The notes: generated from the sequence alone by a model not told the origin. DNA of 26,835 nt from CALNBC01 sp050945915 (GCA_050945915.1 JBMNTV010000021.1:1-26835), one strand, 5' to 3'; shown: positions 8,251 to 16,835, counted from the stretch's first letter. Translations and numbers: made by a program.

Positions 8251-8481
8251 TGTTCATATTGTGCGTAGAAGCGGAGTATTAGGGATTGATTGCAGGTCAA
8301 GAGAGCCGCCGTCACCGGTGAAAGGCGGACCGCAACATCGCCGAACTCGCCGCAGAGCATCCGTACAAGCGGCGGAGACCCACCGATAAAGGGGTGCAAA
8401 GCGGGCGCGGCCATCCGCGCTCAAAAGAGTGGTACCGCGGAAGCATGCCTTTCGCCTCTTTGGGGGGCGAAGGGCTTTTTT
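8251..8481 (+). ncRNA. T-box leader upstream of leuS (leucine tRNA-sensing)
   Basis: The canonical T-box sequence AGAGTGGTACCGCGG ends at 8440. It is followed by a terminator made of GCCTTTCGCC (8447-8456) and GGCGAAGGGC (8466-8475) plus six T. Upstream, stem I signatures are visible: AGTA near 8275, AGAGAGCC at 8300-8307 and GGTGAAAGGC at 8317-8326 in the distal part. GAACTC at 8343-8348 offers CTC (8346-8348) as the leucine specifier codon. By the known mechanism, uncharged tRNA-Leu binds the specifier and the antiterminator and allows transcription into leuS. The specifier assignment is inferred from position and from the downstream gene, not from a full fold. Confidence 0.93.
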
Positions 8482-8519
8482 AATCAGGATATTACCAACA
8501 TCGCATAAAGGAGATCGTC

Positions 8520-10949
8520 ATGGAGTTCAACCGGATCGAGGAAAAATGGCAACACCGCTGGGAGGAAACGGGGCTTTATCGATACACTCCCGACAAGAAT
8601 AAGGAAAAGTTCTATATGCTCGAGATGTTCTCCTATCCTTCGGGGGCGAACCTGCACGTCGGGCACTGGTATAACTACGGCCTTGCGGATACCTTCGCCC
8701 GCTTCAAGAGGATGCAAGGCTACAACGTGTTCCACCCCATGGGATTTGACGCTTTCGGCCTTCCCGCCGAGAATTACGCCATCAAAACCGGCATCCATCC
8801 CATGGATTCCACCATTCAAAATATCGAAACCATGGAGCGCCAGCTCAAGCGCATGGGCGCAACCTTCGATTGGTCCGCCGAGGTCAAGACCTGCATGCCC
8901 GATTACTACCGCTGGACCCAGTGGTGCTTCCTGCAGCTTTACAAAAATGGCCTGGCGTACAGGAAGGAGATGCCCGTCAACTGGTGCCCCTCCTGCAACA
9001 CCACTTTGGCCAACGAGCAGGTGCTTGCGGACGGCGCCTGCGAGCGCTGCGGCGCTTCCGTCACCCGCCGTCAGATGACCCAGTGGTGCTTCCGCATCAC
9101 GGAATACGCGGAAGAGCTGCTCACCGGCCTGGATCAACTGGATTGGCCGGAAAAGACCAAGCTGATGCAGAAAAACTGGATCGGCAAGTCCACCGGTGGC
9201 GAAATCACCTTTGCCACCGAGTCCGGCAAGTCCTTCACGGTGTTCACCACCCGGCCGGACACGCTGTTCGGCGTGACCTATATGGTCTTTTCGCCGGAAC
9301 ACCCCATGGTGGACGAACTGACCACCCCCGATCACAAGGACGAGATCGAGGCTTACAAAGCCTATGCCGCAAAAGCCAGCGAGATTGACCGCATGTCCTC
9401 CACCCGGGAAAAGACCGGCGCCTTCACCGGCAGCTTCGCCATCAATCCCCTGAGCGGCGAGCGCATCCCGATCTACATCGCGGATTATGTGCTGGCGACT
9501 TACGGCACGGGCATCATCATGGCTGTTCCCGGCCACGACGAGCGGGACTACGAGTTCGCCGTCAAGTACGACCTGCCCATTCGCCGCGTCATCAACCCTG
9601 CGGACGGTTCGGAGCGCGAACTGCCCTTTTCCGACGAGGGCGTACTGGTCAATTCCGGCAAGTTTGACGGGATGCCTTCCGAGGAGGGCAAGAACGCCAT
9701 CCTGGCGGAATTGAAGGAGCGCGGACTGGGCTGCCCGAAGGTCAATTACCGCCTGCGGGACTGGATCATCTCCCGCCAGCGCTACTGGGGCTGCCCCATC
9801 CCGATGGTGCACTGCGAGGATTGCGGCGTCGTACCCGTACCCGAGCAGGACCTGCCCGTGGAGCTTCCCTATGATGTGGACTTTACGCCGGACGGAACCA
9901 GCCCCCTTCTGAAGAGCGAGGCGTTCATGAACACGACTTGCCCCGCCTGCGGCAAGCCCGCAAAGAGGGACCCGGACACCATGGACACCTTTGTCTGCTC
10001 CTCCTGGTACCAGTTCCGCTATTGCGACGCCAACAACGACCAGCAGGCCTGGAGCATCGAACGGGTGGATGACCTCTGTCCGGTGGACTGCTATGTGGGG
10101 GGCGCGGAACACGCCTGCATGCACCTGATTTACGCGCGCTTTTTCACCAAGGCCTTCAGGGACATGGGCTACCTCCACTTTGACGAGCCCTTTTTGCGCC
10201 TGGTCCACCAGGGCACCATTCTGGGACCGGACGGAAACAAGATGTCCAAATCCCGCGGAAACGTCATCTCGCCGGATGCCTACATCCAAAAATATGGCTC
10301 GGACGTGTTCCGCATGTATCTGCAGTTCGGTTTTTCCTATGTCGAGGGAGGAAAATGGTCGGACGACGGCATTAAGTCCATAGCCCGCTTCCTGGACCGC
10401 GTGGAACGGCTGGTGGAAAAGACCGTTGCCATCCGGTGCCAAAAGGCCAAAAAAGGCAGCGCCGAGGGCGAACTGAATTATGTGCGCGCCAACACCATCA
10501 AGGCCGTAGGCATCGACCTGGAGCGCTTCCAGTTCAACACCTGCATCGCCCGCATGATGGAGTACGTCAACGCGATTTACAAGTATATCGACGCAGGCGA
10601 AGTCAATGGCGAGTACCTCTTCGAAATCGTGCGGGACCTGATGCTGCTCATCGCCCCCTCTGCCCCCCACTTTGCGGAAGAGCTTTGGGAACAGATGGGC
10701 CTGCCCTTCTCCATCTTCAACCAGAGCTGGCCGGAATACGACGAAGCGGCCCTGACGCGTCAGGAAGTGGAGTACGGCATCCAGATCAACGGCAAGGTGC
10801 GCGCGCGCATCACCCTTGCCGCGGACCTGGACAAAAAGGCGGTTGAAGAAACGGCTTTGGCCCACGAAACCATTCAAAAGGCCATCGAGGGCAAGACCGT
10901 CAAAAAAGTCATCGTCGTCAGAAACATCGTCAACATCGTCGTCGGCTGA
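8520..10949 (+). CDS. leuS: Leucine--tRNA ligase
   Basis: 809 residues, typical of bacterial LeuRS. The class I signature HVGH lies at 46-49 and KMSKS at 574-578 (GPDGNKMSKSRGNV). A zinc-type insertion with NWCPSC...CERCGA lies near 160-180, the CP1 editing domain carries TTRPDTLFG, and a second Cys-rich stretch (CEDCG, CPACGKP) is present around 440-480. The C-terminal part is the anticodon-binding domain and ends in the short KKVIVVRNIVNIVVG tail. AAAGGAG sits 7 nt before ATG 8520. Expression is expected to be controlled by the T-box leader. The enzyme charges tRNA-Leu in the cytosol. Confidence 0.97.
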   Translation: MEFNRIEEKWQHRWEETGLYRYTPDKNKEKFYMLEMFSYPSGANLHVGHWYNYGLADTFARFKRMQGYNVFHPMGFDAFGLPAENYAIKTGIHPMDSTIQNIETMERQLKRMGATFDWSAEVKTCMPDYYRWTQWCFLQLYKNGLAYRKEMPVNWCPSCNTTLANEQVLADGACERCGASVTRRQMTQWCFRITEYAEELLTGLDQLDWPEKTKLMQKNWIGKSTGGEITFATESGKSFTVFTTRPDTLFGVTYMVFSPEHPMVDELTTPDHKDEIEAYKAYAAKASEIDRMSSTREKTGAFTGSFAINPLSGERIPIYIADYVLATYGTGIIMAVPGHDERDYEFAVKYDLPIRRVINPADGSERELPFSDEGVLVNSGKFDGMPSEEGKNAILAELKERGLGCPKVNYRLRDWIISRQRYWGCPIPMVHCEDCGVVPVPEQDLPVELPYDVDFTPDGTSPLLKSEAFMNTTCPACGKPAKRDPDTMDTFVCSSWYQFRYCDANNDQQAWSIERVDDLCPVDCYVGGAEHACMHLIYARFFTKAFRDMGYLHFDEPFLRLVHQGTILGPDGNKMSKSRGNVISPDAYIQKYGSDVFRMYLQFGFSYVEGGKWSDDGIKSIARFLDRVERLVEKTVAIRCQKAKKGSAEGELNYVRANTIKAVGIDLERFQFNTCIARMMEYVNAIYKYIDAGEVNGEYLFEIVRDLMLLIAPSAPHFAEELWEQMGLPFSIFNQSWPEYDEAALTRQEVEYGIQINGKVRARITLAADLDKKAVEETALAHETIQKAIEGKTVKKVIVVRNIVNIVVG

Positions 10950-10959
10950 TTCAGCCATC

Positions 10960-10996
10960 AAAAAAGCCCCTTCGGGAGTCCGAAGGGGCTTTTGCC
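10960..10996. terminator. Bidirectional terminator between leuS and the aldolase operon
   Basis: A perfect 14-bp stem, AAAAGCCCCTTCGG (10962-10975) with CCGAAGGGGCTTTT (10980-10993), and a GAGT loop. T-runs on both strands let it serve leuS (plus) and the long catabolic operon (minus). Confidence 0.93.
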
Positions 10997-11013
10997 GTTG
11001 GGTCTTGCGCGGA

Positions 11014-11844
11014 TTAGTACTTGAGGGCGGCGTTGGTTTCGCCGAACAGCTCCATGTAGTACTTGAGCTTCGCCTTGTAGCCGTCCGCCAGCTTGTCGAA
11101 GGCGAGGTACGCGGAGCGGGGGTCTCCCTGCAGGTTCTTCTCGCCGGCGATGAACAGGTCCGCGGCGATGTTGATCTTGGTGATGCCGTTTGCGATGCAC
11201 TTGACGAGGTTCTCGTCTCCGGAGCCGGAGCCGCCGTGCAGCACGAGGGGAATGTCCACAGCCTCGTTCAGCTCTGCCAGGCGCTGGAAGTCCAGCTTGG
11301 GGGTGCCCTTGTAAACGCCGTGGGCAGTGCCGATGGCGACGGCCAGCGCGTCGCAACCGGTGCGCTTGACGTATTCCGCAGCCTCTTCCACGTTGGTCAG
11401 GCCGGCGTCGCGGTCTTCTTCATAGGAATCGCCCATGCCGACGTGGCCCAGCTCGGCTTCGACGGAAACGCCCACAGAGTGCGCGATGCGCACCAGGTCG
11501 GCGACCTCGGCGGCGTTCTGGTCAAAGGGCAGGCTGGAACGGTCGACCATGATGGAGGTGAAGCCAGAACGGATGGCCAGAATCGCGTCAGAGAACTTGG
11601 CGCCGTGGTCCAACTGGACGGCTACGGGCACGGAGGCGCAGATGGCCATGTATTCGGCGATGCGGCCGAGCAGCACCATGTCCTGGGTGTGCCAGTCGCA
11701 AACGTCCAGGATGATGGGAGCCTTGAGATCCTCCGCAACCTGAATGGCGGCGCGGATGGTCGTTTCATTGCAAACGTTGGGCGCGACGACACCAAACTTG
11801 TTGGCTTTTGCGACGACGAGAATGTCCTTTGCAGTAACGAGCAT
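11014..11844 (-). CDS. Class II (zinc-dependent) fructose/tagatose-bisphosphate-type aldolase
   Basis: 276 residues. It belongs to the FbaA/GatY/KbaY fold, which cleaves ketose-1,6-bisphosphates or related ketose phosphates to DHAP and an aldehyde. Visible residues are Asp79-His80 in VQLDHGAKF, the EAELGHVG segment (129-136), zinc ligand His175 in GTAHGVYKG, and zinc ligand His203 in LHGGSGSG (phosphate-binding loop). The APN near 21-23 replaces the more usual AFN. ATG 11844 has GGAGG 8 nt upstream. It is the last gene of the minus-strand unit with two hydroxyacid dehydrogenases, an FGGY kinase and an SDR, so it probably cleaves the phosphorylated product of that pathway rather than serving glycolysis. 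True substrate unknown. Confidence 0.88.
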   Translation of the reverse strand: MLVTAKDILVVAKANKFGVVAPNVCNETTIRAAIQVAEDLKAPIILDVCDWHTQDMVLLGRIAEYMAICASVPVAVQLDHGAKFSDAILAIRSGFTSIMVDRSSLPFDQNAAEVADLVRIAHSVGVSVEAELGHVGMGDSYEEDRDAGLTNVEEAAEYVKRTGCDALAVAIGTAHGVYKGTPKLDFQRLAELNEAVDIPLVLHGGSGSGDENLVKCIANGITKINIAADLFIAGEKNLQGDPRSAYLAFDKLADGYKAKLKYYMELFGETNAALKY

Positions 11845-11933
11845 GATTGTATCCTCCAAAAAGCAGAGATTGATGACGCGTCAAACGCCCGCGGGACCAA
11901 AATGGCCGGAACGAAAGCGCGTGGAATCCAACG

Positions 11934-12977
11934 TTAGGGGTTGCGGACGTTCAGCATTTCCTCGCCCTTAAGCCAACGCTCAATGTCCTGATAGCCGATC
12001 TCGACGGAGCAGGCCATGGTATCGGACGAGGTGCCGCCCATGTGGGAAACGAGGGTGACATTGTCCAGCGTGCGGAAGGGGGAATCCGCGGGCAGAGGCT
12101 CTTCGTCAAACACGTCCAGCGCTGCGCCGCCGATGCGCTCCTCCTGCAGCGCTCTTATCAGGGCGTCGGTGTCCACAATGCCGGCGCGAGCGGTATTGAT
12201 GAAGTACGCGGTGGGCTTCATCTTGTTAAACTGCTCTTCTCCGAAGAAATGCACCGTCTTTTCGGAATAGCGGATGTGCAGCGAAACGAAATCGGAAACG
12301 GCCAGCAGCTCGTCCAAAGTGACTGCCGTTTCGCCAGCGTCGGTGATCACCTTCGGGTCCAGGAAGGGATCGTACACCACGATCTTGCAGCCAAAACCCT
12401 TCAGGCGGTCGATCACCCGGCGGCCGATATAACCAAAGCCGATGATGCCCACCGTGCAGCGATCCATATTCCGGATATAGGCCTGGTTCTTGAACTTTTT
12501 GCGCCAGCCGCCTTCCTGAATGGCCTTGTGGGCCCTGGCGATGTTTTTGTTTTCGGCGATCATCATGCCCACCGTGAAGTCCGCAACCGCAGGGGCGGAG
12601 CGCCAGGGGGAGTTGATCACCTTGATCCCGCGTTCGGTACAGGCGGGAACGTCCACGTTCTCGTATCCGCCGCGCAGGCAGGCAACAACTTTGAGGTTTT
12701 TGCCCTTTTCTATTATCTCGCGGTTGACGGAAGTCATATGCACACAAAGGACGTCATAATCCTGAACGACGTTCAAAAGGCCCTCATAGGTAACAGCGGC
12801 CTTGATGCCCTCGTATTCACAAGCGTGCATACGATCCATCGTCGCCGTGTACTCCTTGAGGGACTCGTCCACCATGATGGTAACTTCCGCACCGTACTTC
12901 TCAAGTTCGCGCATGGGCTCGTAAATGTTTGCGGTAATCCCGCCGTCGGCCATGCACAGGATTTTTACTTTTGACAT
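11934..12977 (-). CDS. D-2-hydroxyacid dehydrogenase family oxidoreductase (DH2)
   Basis: 347 residues, NAD(P)-dependent, of the SerA/CtBP/D-lactate dehydrogenase superfamily. The Rossmann motif GIIGFGYIG lies at 177-185. The catalytic trio is present: Arg264 (NTARAGIVD), Glu293 (DVFDEEP) and His312 (SHMGG). ATG 12977 has AAGGAG about 10 nt upstream; the open frame before it runs through intergenic hairpins. It lacks an ACT domain, so it is not the full-length serine biosynthetic enzyme. It sits between the LyxK-like kinase and the aldolase. It resembles the dehydrogenase at 14848-15909 in architecture but the two are clearly diverged. Likely substrate: a 2-keto acid, or a sugar acid or its phosphate (inference). 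Confidence 0.88.
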   Translation of the reverse strand: MSKVKILCMADGGITANIYEPMRELEKYGAEVTIMVDESLKEYTATMDRMHACEYEGIKAAVTYEGLLNVVQDYDVLCVHMTSVNREIIEKGKNLKVVACLRGGYENVDVPACTERGIKVINSPWRSAPAVADFTVGMMIAENKNIARAHKAIQEGGWRKKFKNQAYIRNMDRCTVGIIGFGYIGRRVIDRLKGFGCKIVVYDPFLDPKVITDAGETAVTLDELLAVSDFVSLHIRYSEKTVHFFGEEQFNKMKPTAYFINTARAGIVDTDALIRALQEERIGGAALDVFDEEPLPADSPFRTLDNVTLVSHMGGTSSDTMACSVEIGYQDIERWLKGEEMLNVRNP

Positions 12978-13007
12978 GTGTTGCAGGCTCCTTATCAAGT
13001 ATGCGGG

Positions 13008-13093
13008 GCTCCCCAAACGGCGAGCGAAGCGCCGTTTGGGAGCGCCGCTTTTTCGTCGCGATGCCGGGACCGATCGCATCGGCCCCGGGCATC
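13008..13093. repeat. Two strong intergenic hairpins between kinase and DH2
   Basis: The first inverted repeat pairs GCTCCCCAAACGGCG (13008-13022) with CGCCGTTTGGGAGC (13030-13043) with one bulged base. The second spans 13060-13093, with arms of about 15 nt reading GATGCCGGGACCGAT and ATCGGCCCCGGGCATC. Neither has a T-run on the minus strand, so they look like RNA processing or stability elements within the operon rather than terminators. Confidence 0.6.
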
Positions 13094-13129
13094 ACGATAT
13101 TGCCGCATAGCCGGTTGAACAGGTTGGAC

Positions 13130-14677
13130 TTACTTGCCAGCCTTCCAATCCCAGTAGGGGGTCATGACGTCGATCAGCCGCTTCCACTCTTCATAGCGCT
13201 TGTTCAGCTTCTCGACGTGGCCGGGGATGGGGTTGATGCGAGGACGCAGGCGTACGCACTTTTCGATGGCGTCGTCATAGTCCTTGTACAGCCCGGCGCC
13301 GATACCAGCGCACATCGCCAAGCCCAGAGCGCCGACTTCGTCGCAGGCGACGCATTCCACGGGGGTGTTCAGGGCATCGGCGAAGAGCTGAGCCCATTCG
13401 TCGGAGCGGGCGATACCGCCGGTCAGACGGGTGATCTTGGGCTCGAGGCCGCCGCTGCGCAGCTGATCGTAGTGGTAGCGGTGGATGAAGGTCACGCCTT
13501 CAGCCAGAGCATAGGCCAGGTCTGCGAAGGTGGTGGTGTCGTTGACGTTGAAGAAGTTTGCCATCGCGTAGGGATGGACGGAGGGCTGACCCACGAAGGG
13601 ATGATACAGCACGGTGGTGCCGCCCACGGGCACGGACTTGATGATCTGGTTGACGATCACGATGTCCGGGGTTTCGGCGGTGTACTGGATGCCCAGCTGA
13701 TCCGCAGCCTTCCTCGCAACGCTTCCCAGGGTGGTCATGAACCACTCGTAGTTGGAAGCGGATGCGCCGGTGTTGGCGGAAAGGAGATAGCCGCTCCTGT
13801 TGAGGTAGGGCATGTTGAAGATCGGGCAGCCGGGATAATAGATGATTTCGGGATGGAAGGTCTCGTTGATGGACCAGGTGCCGGCGATGGCGGTGAACAC
13901 GCCGGGGTCGGTAGCGCCGGCGCCCACGAGGCAGGCAAGAATGTCCATCATGCCAGCTACGATGGGGGTGCCCTCGGCAAGTCCGGTCTCCTCGGCAGCC
14001 TGCTTGGTCACGCGGCCGATGACCTCGGCGGAGTCGGCAGCCAGATAGGGCAGCTTGTCGTACATCTCGGGGATGCCGTACAGCTCCATCAGCTCCTTGG
14101 AGAACTGGAGCTTTTCAAGGTCCACCATGGCGGAACCGCCGATGCAGTTCAGGTCCGCCGCGGCAACGCCGGTGAGCTTAAAGGCGATGTAATCCTTGAA
14201 GCAGAAGACGTGCTCGATCTTGGCATAGATGTCGGGACGGTGCATCTTGTACCAGCGGAGGATGGGGCCGGGTTCGCCGGAGTACACGGTGCACTTCACG
14301 ATATCGCACAGCTTCTCGTAGTTGCCTTCTTCTTTTATCTTTTCAATCGCATCATGGGCGCGATAGTCGGTGGAATAGCAACCGTTGGCGATGACCTCGC
14401 CGTCCTTGCCCAGGAAGGTGCAGCCGTTTCCGAAAGAGGTGCAGCCGATGCCCAGCAGATCCTTGGCGTCGATGCCAACCTTGTTGAGAACCTTCTTCAA
14501 AACAGCCTTGGTGGCTTCCCAAGCCAGGGTCAGGTCAAACTCCTGATACTGGGGGCCTTCGGTGGAAACGCGCTTGAAAGTTTCGGTGACCGAACCGATC
14601 GTATTGCCATGTTCGTCAAAAACAACAGCCTTAATAGACGTGCCGCCGCAGTCCAAACCCATCAAATACTTTGCCAT
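13130..14677 (-). CDS. FGGY-family carbohydrate kinase, L-xylulose/erythritol kinase-like (LyxK group)
   Basis: 515 residues. The N-terminal phosphate-1 motif GLDCGGTSIKAVVFD is at 7-21. The catalytic Asp245 lies in AGMMD, and the C-terminal ATP-site motif LTGGIARSDEW is at 418-428. Overall the sequence resembles E. coli LyxK (start GLDCGG; AGTWSINE near 265-272 corresponds to the MGTWAVTS of LyxK) more than XylB, GlpK or AraB. The reaction is ATP-dependent phosphorylation of a ketose, polyol or sugar acid; the substrate is not determined by these motifs. GGAGG lies 7 nt before ATG 14677. It sits centrally in the operon between two hydroxyacid dehydrogenases. It is distinct from the second FGGY kinase at 20679-22205. 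Confidence 0.87.
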   Translation of the reverse strand: MAKYLMGLDCGGTSIKAVVFDEHGNTIGSVTETFKRVSTEGPQYQEFDLTLAWEATKAVLKKVLNKVGIDAKDLLGIGCTSFGNGCTFLGKDGEVIANGCYSTDYRAHDAIEKIKEEGNYEKLCDIVKCTVYSGEPGPILRWYKMHRPDIYAKIEHVFCFKDYIAFKLTGVAAADLNCIGGSAMVDLEKLQFSKELMELYGIPEMYDKLPYLAADSAEVIGRVTKQAAEETGLAEGTPIVAGMMDILACLVGAGATDPGVFTAIAGTWSINETFHPEIIYYPGCPIFNMPYLNRSGYLLSANTGASASNYEWFMTTLGSVARKAADQLGIQYTAETPDIVIVNQIIKSVPVGGTTVLYHPFVGQPSVHPYAMANFFNVNDTTTFADLAYALAEGVTFIHRYHYDQLRSGGLEPKITRLTGGIARSDEWAQLFADALNTPVECVACDEVGALGLAMCAGIGAGLYKDYDDAIEKCVRLRPRINPIPGHVEKLNKRYEEWKRLIDVMTPYWDWKAGK

Positions 14678-14738
14678 TTGAGTTCCTCCTTAACTTCTCT
14701 TTCTCTTTTAGGGAGTCTACATGTAGCTACGCGCAGTC

Positions 14739-14762
14739 CAGCGCATTTAAATGCCCGGGCAC
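14739..14762. repeat. Overlapping perfect palindromes upstream of the LyxK-like kinase
   Basis: GCATTTAAATGC (14743-14754) overlaps TGCCCGGGCA (14752-14761), in the 170-nt gap between the hydroxyacid dehydrogenase DH1 and the kinase. CTACATGTAG is a further palindrome at 14718-14727. They could be hairpins in the operon mRNA or protein sites; no function is proven. Confidence 0.4.
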
Positions 14763-14847
14763 GGAAATGCCCCCCAGCATCCGAGTCAGCTGCCGTCCCC
14801 CGGAGGCTGCCCGTGTCCTGGCAAAAACGTTCTATTTTGGAACGGTG

Positions 14848-15909
14848 TTAGGGTACGAGCTTTTTCAGCTCCACCTTGCCGCGGTTGATCCAGGTCCTGG
14901 GGGCCACGCCATCAAACAGATTGGCCATATGGTTGGCAAGGCGCAGGGCGGAGCGGCTCATGGCATGGATGGTGGTGCCCGCCAGATGGCTGGTGACGGT
15001 GCAGTTGTCCAGGGTGATCATGCGGTAGTCGATGGTGGTGGGCTCCTGGTCGAACACGTCCAGAGCGGCGCCGCCGATTTTCCTGGCTTTCAGAACTTCA
15101 TAGAGGGCCTCTTCATCAATGAGGCCGGAGCGGGCAGTGTTGACGATAATCGCCGTGGGCTTCATCAAAGACAGTTCCCGCGCGCCGATCATGTGATAGG
15201 TCTCGGGTACCAGGCGGGCGTTGACGGAGACGATGTCGCTCTCCTTCATCAGGGTGTCCAGGTCCACGAACTCGACATTCAGCTGCTTTGCGGCCTCGTG
15301 ATCCGGGAATGCGTCGTAAGCGAGCAGGCGCTGGTCAAAGCCGGAAAGCTTCTTTGCCACGAGCTGGCCCACCATGCCGAAGCCGACGATACCGGTGGTC
15401 AGGCCCGCAAAGTCCGGCAGATAGGAGCTGTTGACGAACTCCTTGCGCCAATAGCCGGCCTTGACGGCAGCATGGCTCCTGGCGATGTTCCTGTATTCGG
15501 CGAGCATCATGCCGATGGTGAAATCCGCCACGGCTTCGGCGTTGCGGCCGGCGTTGTTGAACACCATGATGCCCTTCTCGGTCATGTAGTCCACCGCGAT
15601 GTTCTCAAGGCCAGCCCGCAGGGTGCCGACGGCAACGCACTTTTTCGCGGCGTCCACAACTTTTTTGTTCAGGGGGCAAAACTGGGTGATGATGACGTCC
15701 GCGTCGCGGCAGAGGTCCACCAGTTCGTCAGAAATATCCACCGCTTCGGGACCGTTCTGTTCCAGCAGCAGGTTGATGTAGGACATGTCGTGGCCGTTCT
15801 GATCCCACTGGTAGTCCACCAGCTCGACGCCCCGGGCTTCCCAGTCTTCAAAGCCCTTGCGCATGTCCTTGCTGTTGATGTAGCTGTCGCCTATAATGAG
15901 AGTCTTCAT
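14848..15909 (-). CDS. D-2-hydroxyacid dehydrogenase family oxidoreductase (DH1)
   Basis: 353 residues, same superfamily as DH2. The NAD(P)-binding motif GIVGFGMVG is at 173-181. Catalytic Arg260 (NTARSGLID), Glu289 (DVFDQEP) and His308 (SHLAG) are all present. LRAGLENI (98-105) matches the substrate-loop region of the family. The start ATG 15909 has only a weak Shine-Dalgarno (AAAGGCG); it follows the SDR gene by 77 nt. Two such enzymes flanking one kinase suggest either two redox steps on a sugar acid pathway, or alternative substrates. An ordinary serine or D-lactate role is less likely in this setting. Confidence 0.87.
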   Translation of the reverse strand: MKTLIIGDSYINSKDMRKGFEDWEARGVELVDYQWDQNGHDMSYINLLLEQNGPEAVDISDELVDLCRDADVIITQFCPLNKKVVDAAKKCVAVGTLRAGLENIAVDYMTEKGIMVFNNAGRNAEAVADFTIGMMLAEYRNIARSHAAVKAGYWRKEFVNSSYLPDFAGLTTGIVGFGMVGQLVAKKLSGFDQRLLAYDAFPDHEAAKQLNVEFVDLDTLMKESDIVSVNARLVPETYHMIGARELSLMKPTAIIVNTARSGLIDEEALYEVLKARKIGGAALDVFDQEPTTIDYRMITLDNCTVTSHLAGTTIHAMSRSALRLANHMANLFDGVAPRTWINRGKVELKKLVP

Positions 15910-15986
15910 GATTTGCTATCGCCTTTCGTGATTTTCTATCGTCCGCCGCGTACGGCGCAACATCCGTTTTGATTGATGCTCGTGCA

Positions 15987-16745
15987 TTAACGGCAGAGCA
16001 TGCCGCCGCTGACATCCACGCATGCGCCCAGCATATAGGAGTTCCTGGGCGAAACGAGGAAGGTAATGATGTCCGCCATTTCATCGGGGGTTCCGCAACG
16101 GCCCAGGGGGATGCGGGTTTCGTAATATTTGATTTGCTCTTCTGTAAGGAAACCGGGGGAAATGGTCATGCCGGGAGCGGCGGAATTGACGAGAATATTG
16201 TGCTTTGCCACTTCCTTCGCCAAAGAAACGGTAAAGGCAACTACGCCGGCCTTTGCCGCAGCGTAATGGGCGTGATAGGTGGTAGAGCCCTTGAAGGCGG
16301 CCTGGGACGAGAAGTTCAGAATCTTGCCGGGCTTGTCGTTGTCGATCCAGTAATTGCAGACCCAGCGGTTGGTCAGGAACACACCGGTAAGGTTGATCTC
16401 CAGCGTGCGGTTCCACTCATCAAGGGGCATATCAATCACCTTGTTGGTGGGCCACAGCATCGCGGAGTAAATCAAAATATCCACGGTGCCGAATTTTTCG
16501 ATGGTAAACTTGAAAAGGGCATCGACGTCGTCTTCTTTACTTGCATCGCACTTGAAAGAGTAAGCGCATCCTTCCCCGCCGGCGGCGATCATATCCGCCA
16601 GGCTGGCTTTGGCCTTTTCGTCGTTACTGGAATAGGCGATGACGACGTTCGCCCCTTCCTCCACCAGCCTCAGGCTGCATGCGCGCCCGATGTTGCTGGA
16701 ACCTCCAACCACAACAGCTACTTTTCCTTTCAGACCAAGATCCAT
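15987..16745 (-). CDS. SDR family NAD(P)-dependent oxidoreductase (SDR1)
   Basis: 252 residues, classical short-chain dehydrogenase. The cofactor motif is the variant VVGGSSNIGRA (13-23) rather than TGxxxGIG. Catalytic residues are Asn118 (INLTG), Ser146/147 (NFSSQAA), Tyr161 and Lys165 (HYAAAKAG). The usual NAG motif after beta-4 is replaced by SAM (94-96). The C-terminus, SPRNSYMLGACVDVSGGML, is the standard SDR end. It is the first gene of the minus-strand catabolic operon, with promoter at 16908-16936. The Shine-Dalgarno is modest (AGAGGAAG), just after a stable hairpin at 16762-16781. It is a close, nearly collinear paralogue of the SDR at 18213-18977. Likely substrate is a sugar or polyol hydroxyl. 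Confidence 0.9.
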   Translation of the reverse strand: MDLGLKGKVAVVVGGSSNIGRACSLRLVEEGANVVIAYSSNDEKAKASLADMIAAGGEGCAYSFKCDASKEDDVDALFKFTIEKFGTVDILIYSAMLWPTNKVIDMPLDEWNRTLEINLTGVFLTNRWVCNYWIDNDKPGKILNFSSQAAFKGSTTYHAHYAAAKAGVVAFTVSLAKEVAKHNILVNSAAPGMTISPGFLTEEQIKYYETRIPLGRCGTPDEMADIITFLVSPRNSYMLGACVDVSGGMLCR

Positions 16746-16761
16746 CTTCTTCCTCTTTCTC

Positions 16762-16781
16762 GCACCCGCAATGGCGGGTGC
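16762..16781 (-). promoter_or_regulatory. Hairpin immediately upstream of the SDR1 ribosome binding site
   Basis: GCACCCGC (16762-16769) and GCGGGTGC (16774-16781) form a perfect 8-bp stem with a 4-nt loop in the 5' UTR, ending 16 nt before ATG 16745. It has no T-run. It may affect translation or mRNA stability. Confidence 0.5.
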
Positions 16782-16803
16782 ATCATGTATTTTTATTAAA
16801 TCG

Positions 16804-16835
16804 TTTGTTATTTATGCACAACCGCATTTAACAAA
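16804..16835. promoter_or_regulatory. Candidate operator (interrupted inverted repeat) in the SDR1 leader
   Basis: Outer arms TTTGTTA (16804-16810) and TAACAAA (16829-16835), and inner arms ATGC and GCAT, form an interrupted palindrome downstream of the operon promoter. The position fits a repressor roadblock site. The cognate protein is unknown; the SorC-type regulator at 4299-5270 is a candidate. Confidence 0.4.

Noticed and set aside
8484..10961. An 825-codon open frame antisense to leuS
   Set aside because: It is the mirror of leuS in a GC-rich genome; its composition (runs of Gly, Val, His, Asp) is that of a shadow frame, and leuS is unmistakable.
12971..14851. A 626-codon plus-strand open frame opposite the LyxK-like kinase
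   Set aside because: Shadow frame antisense to a clear FGGY kinase with all motifs; no ribosome binding site or family match.
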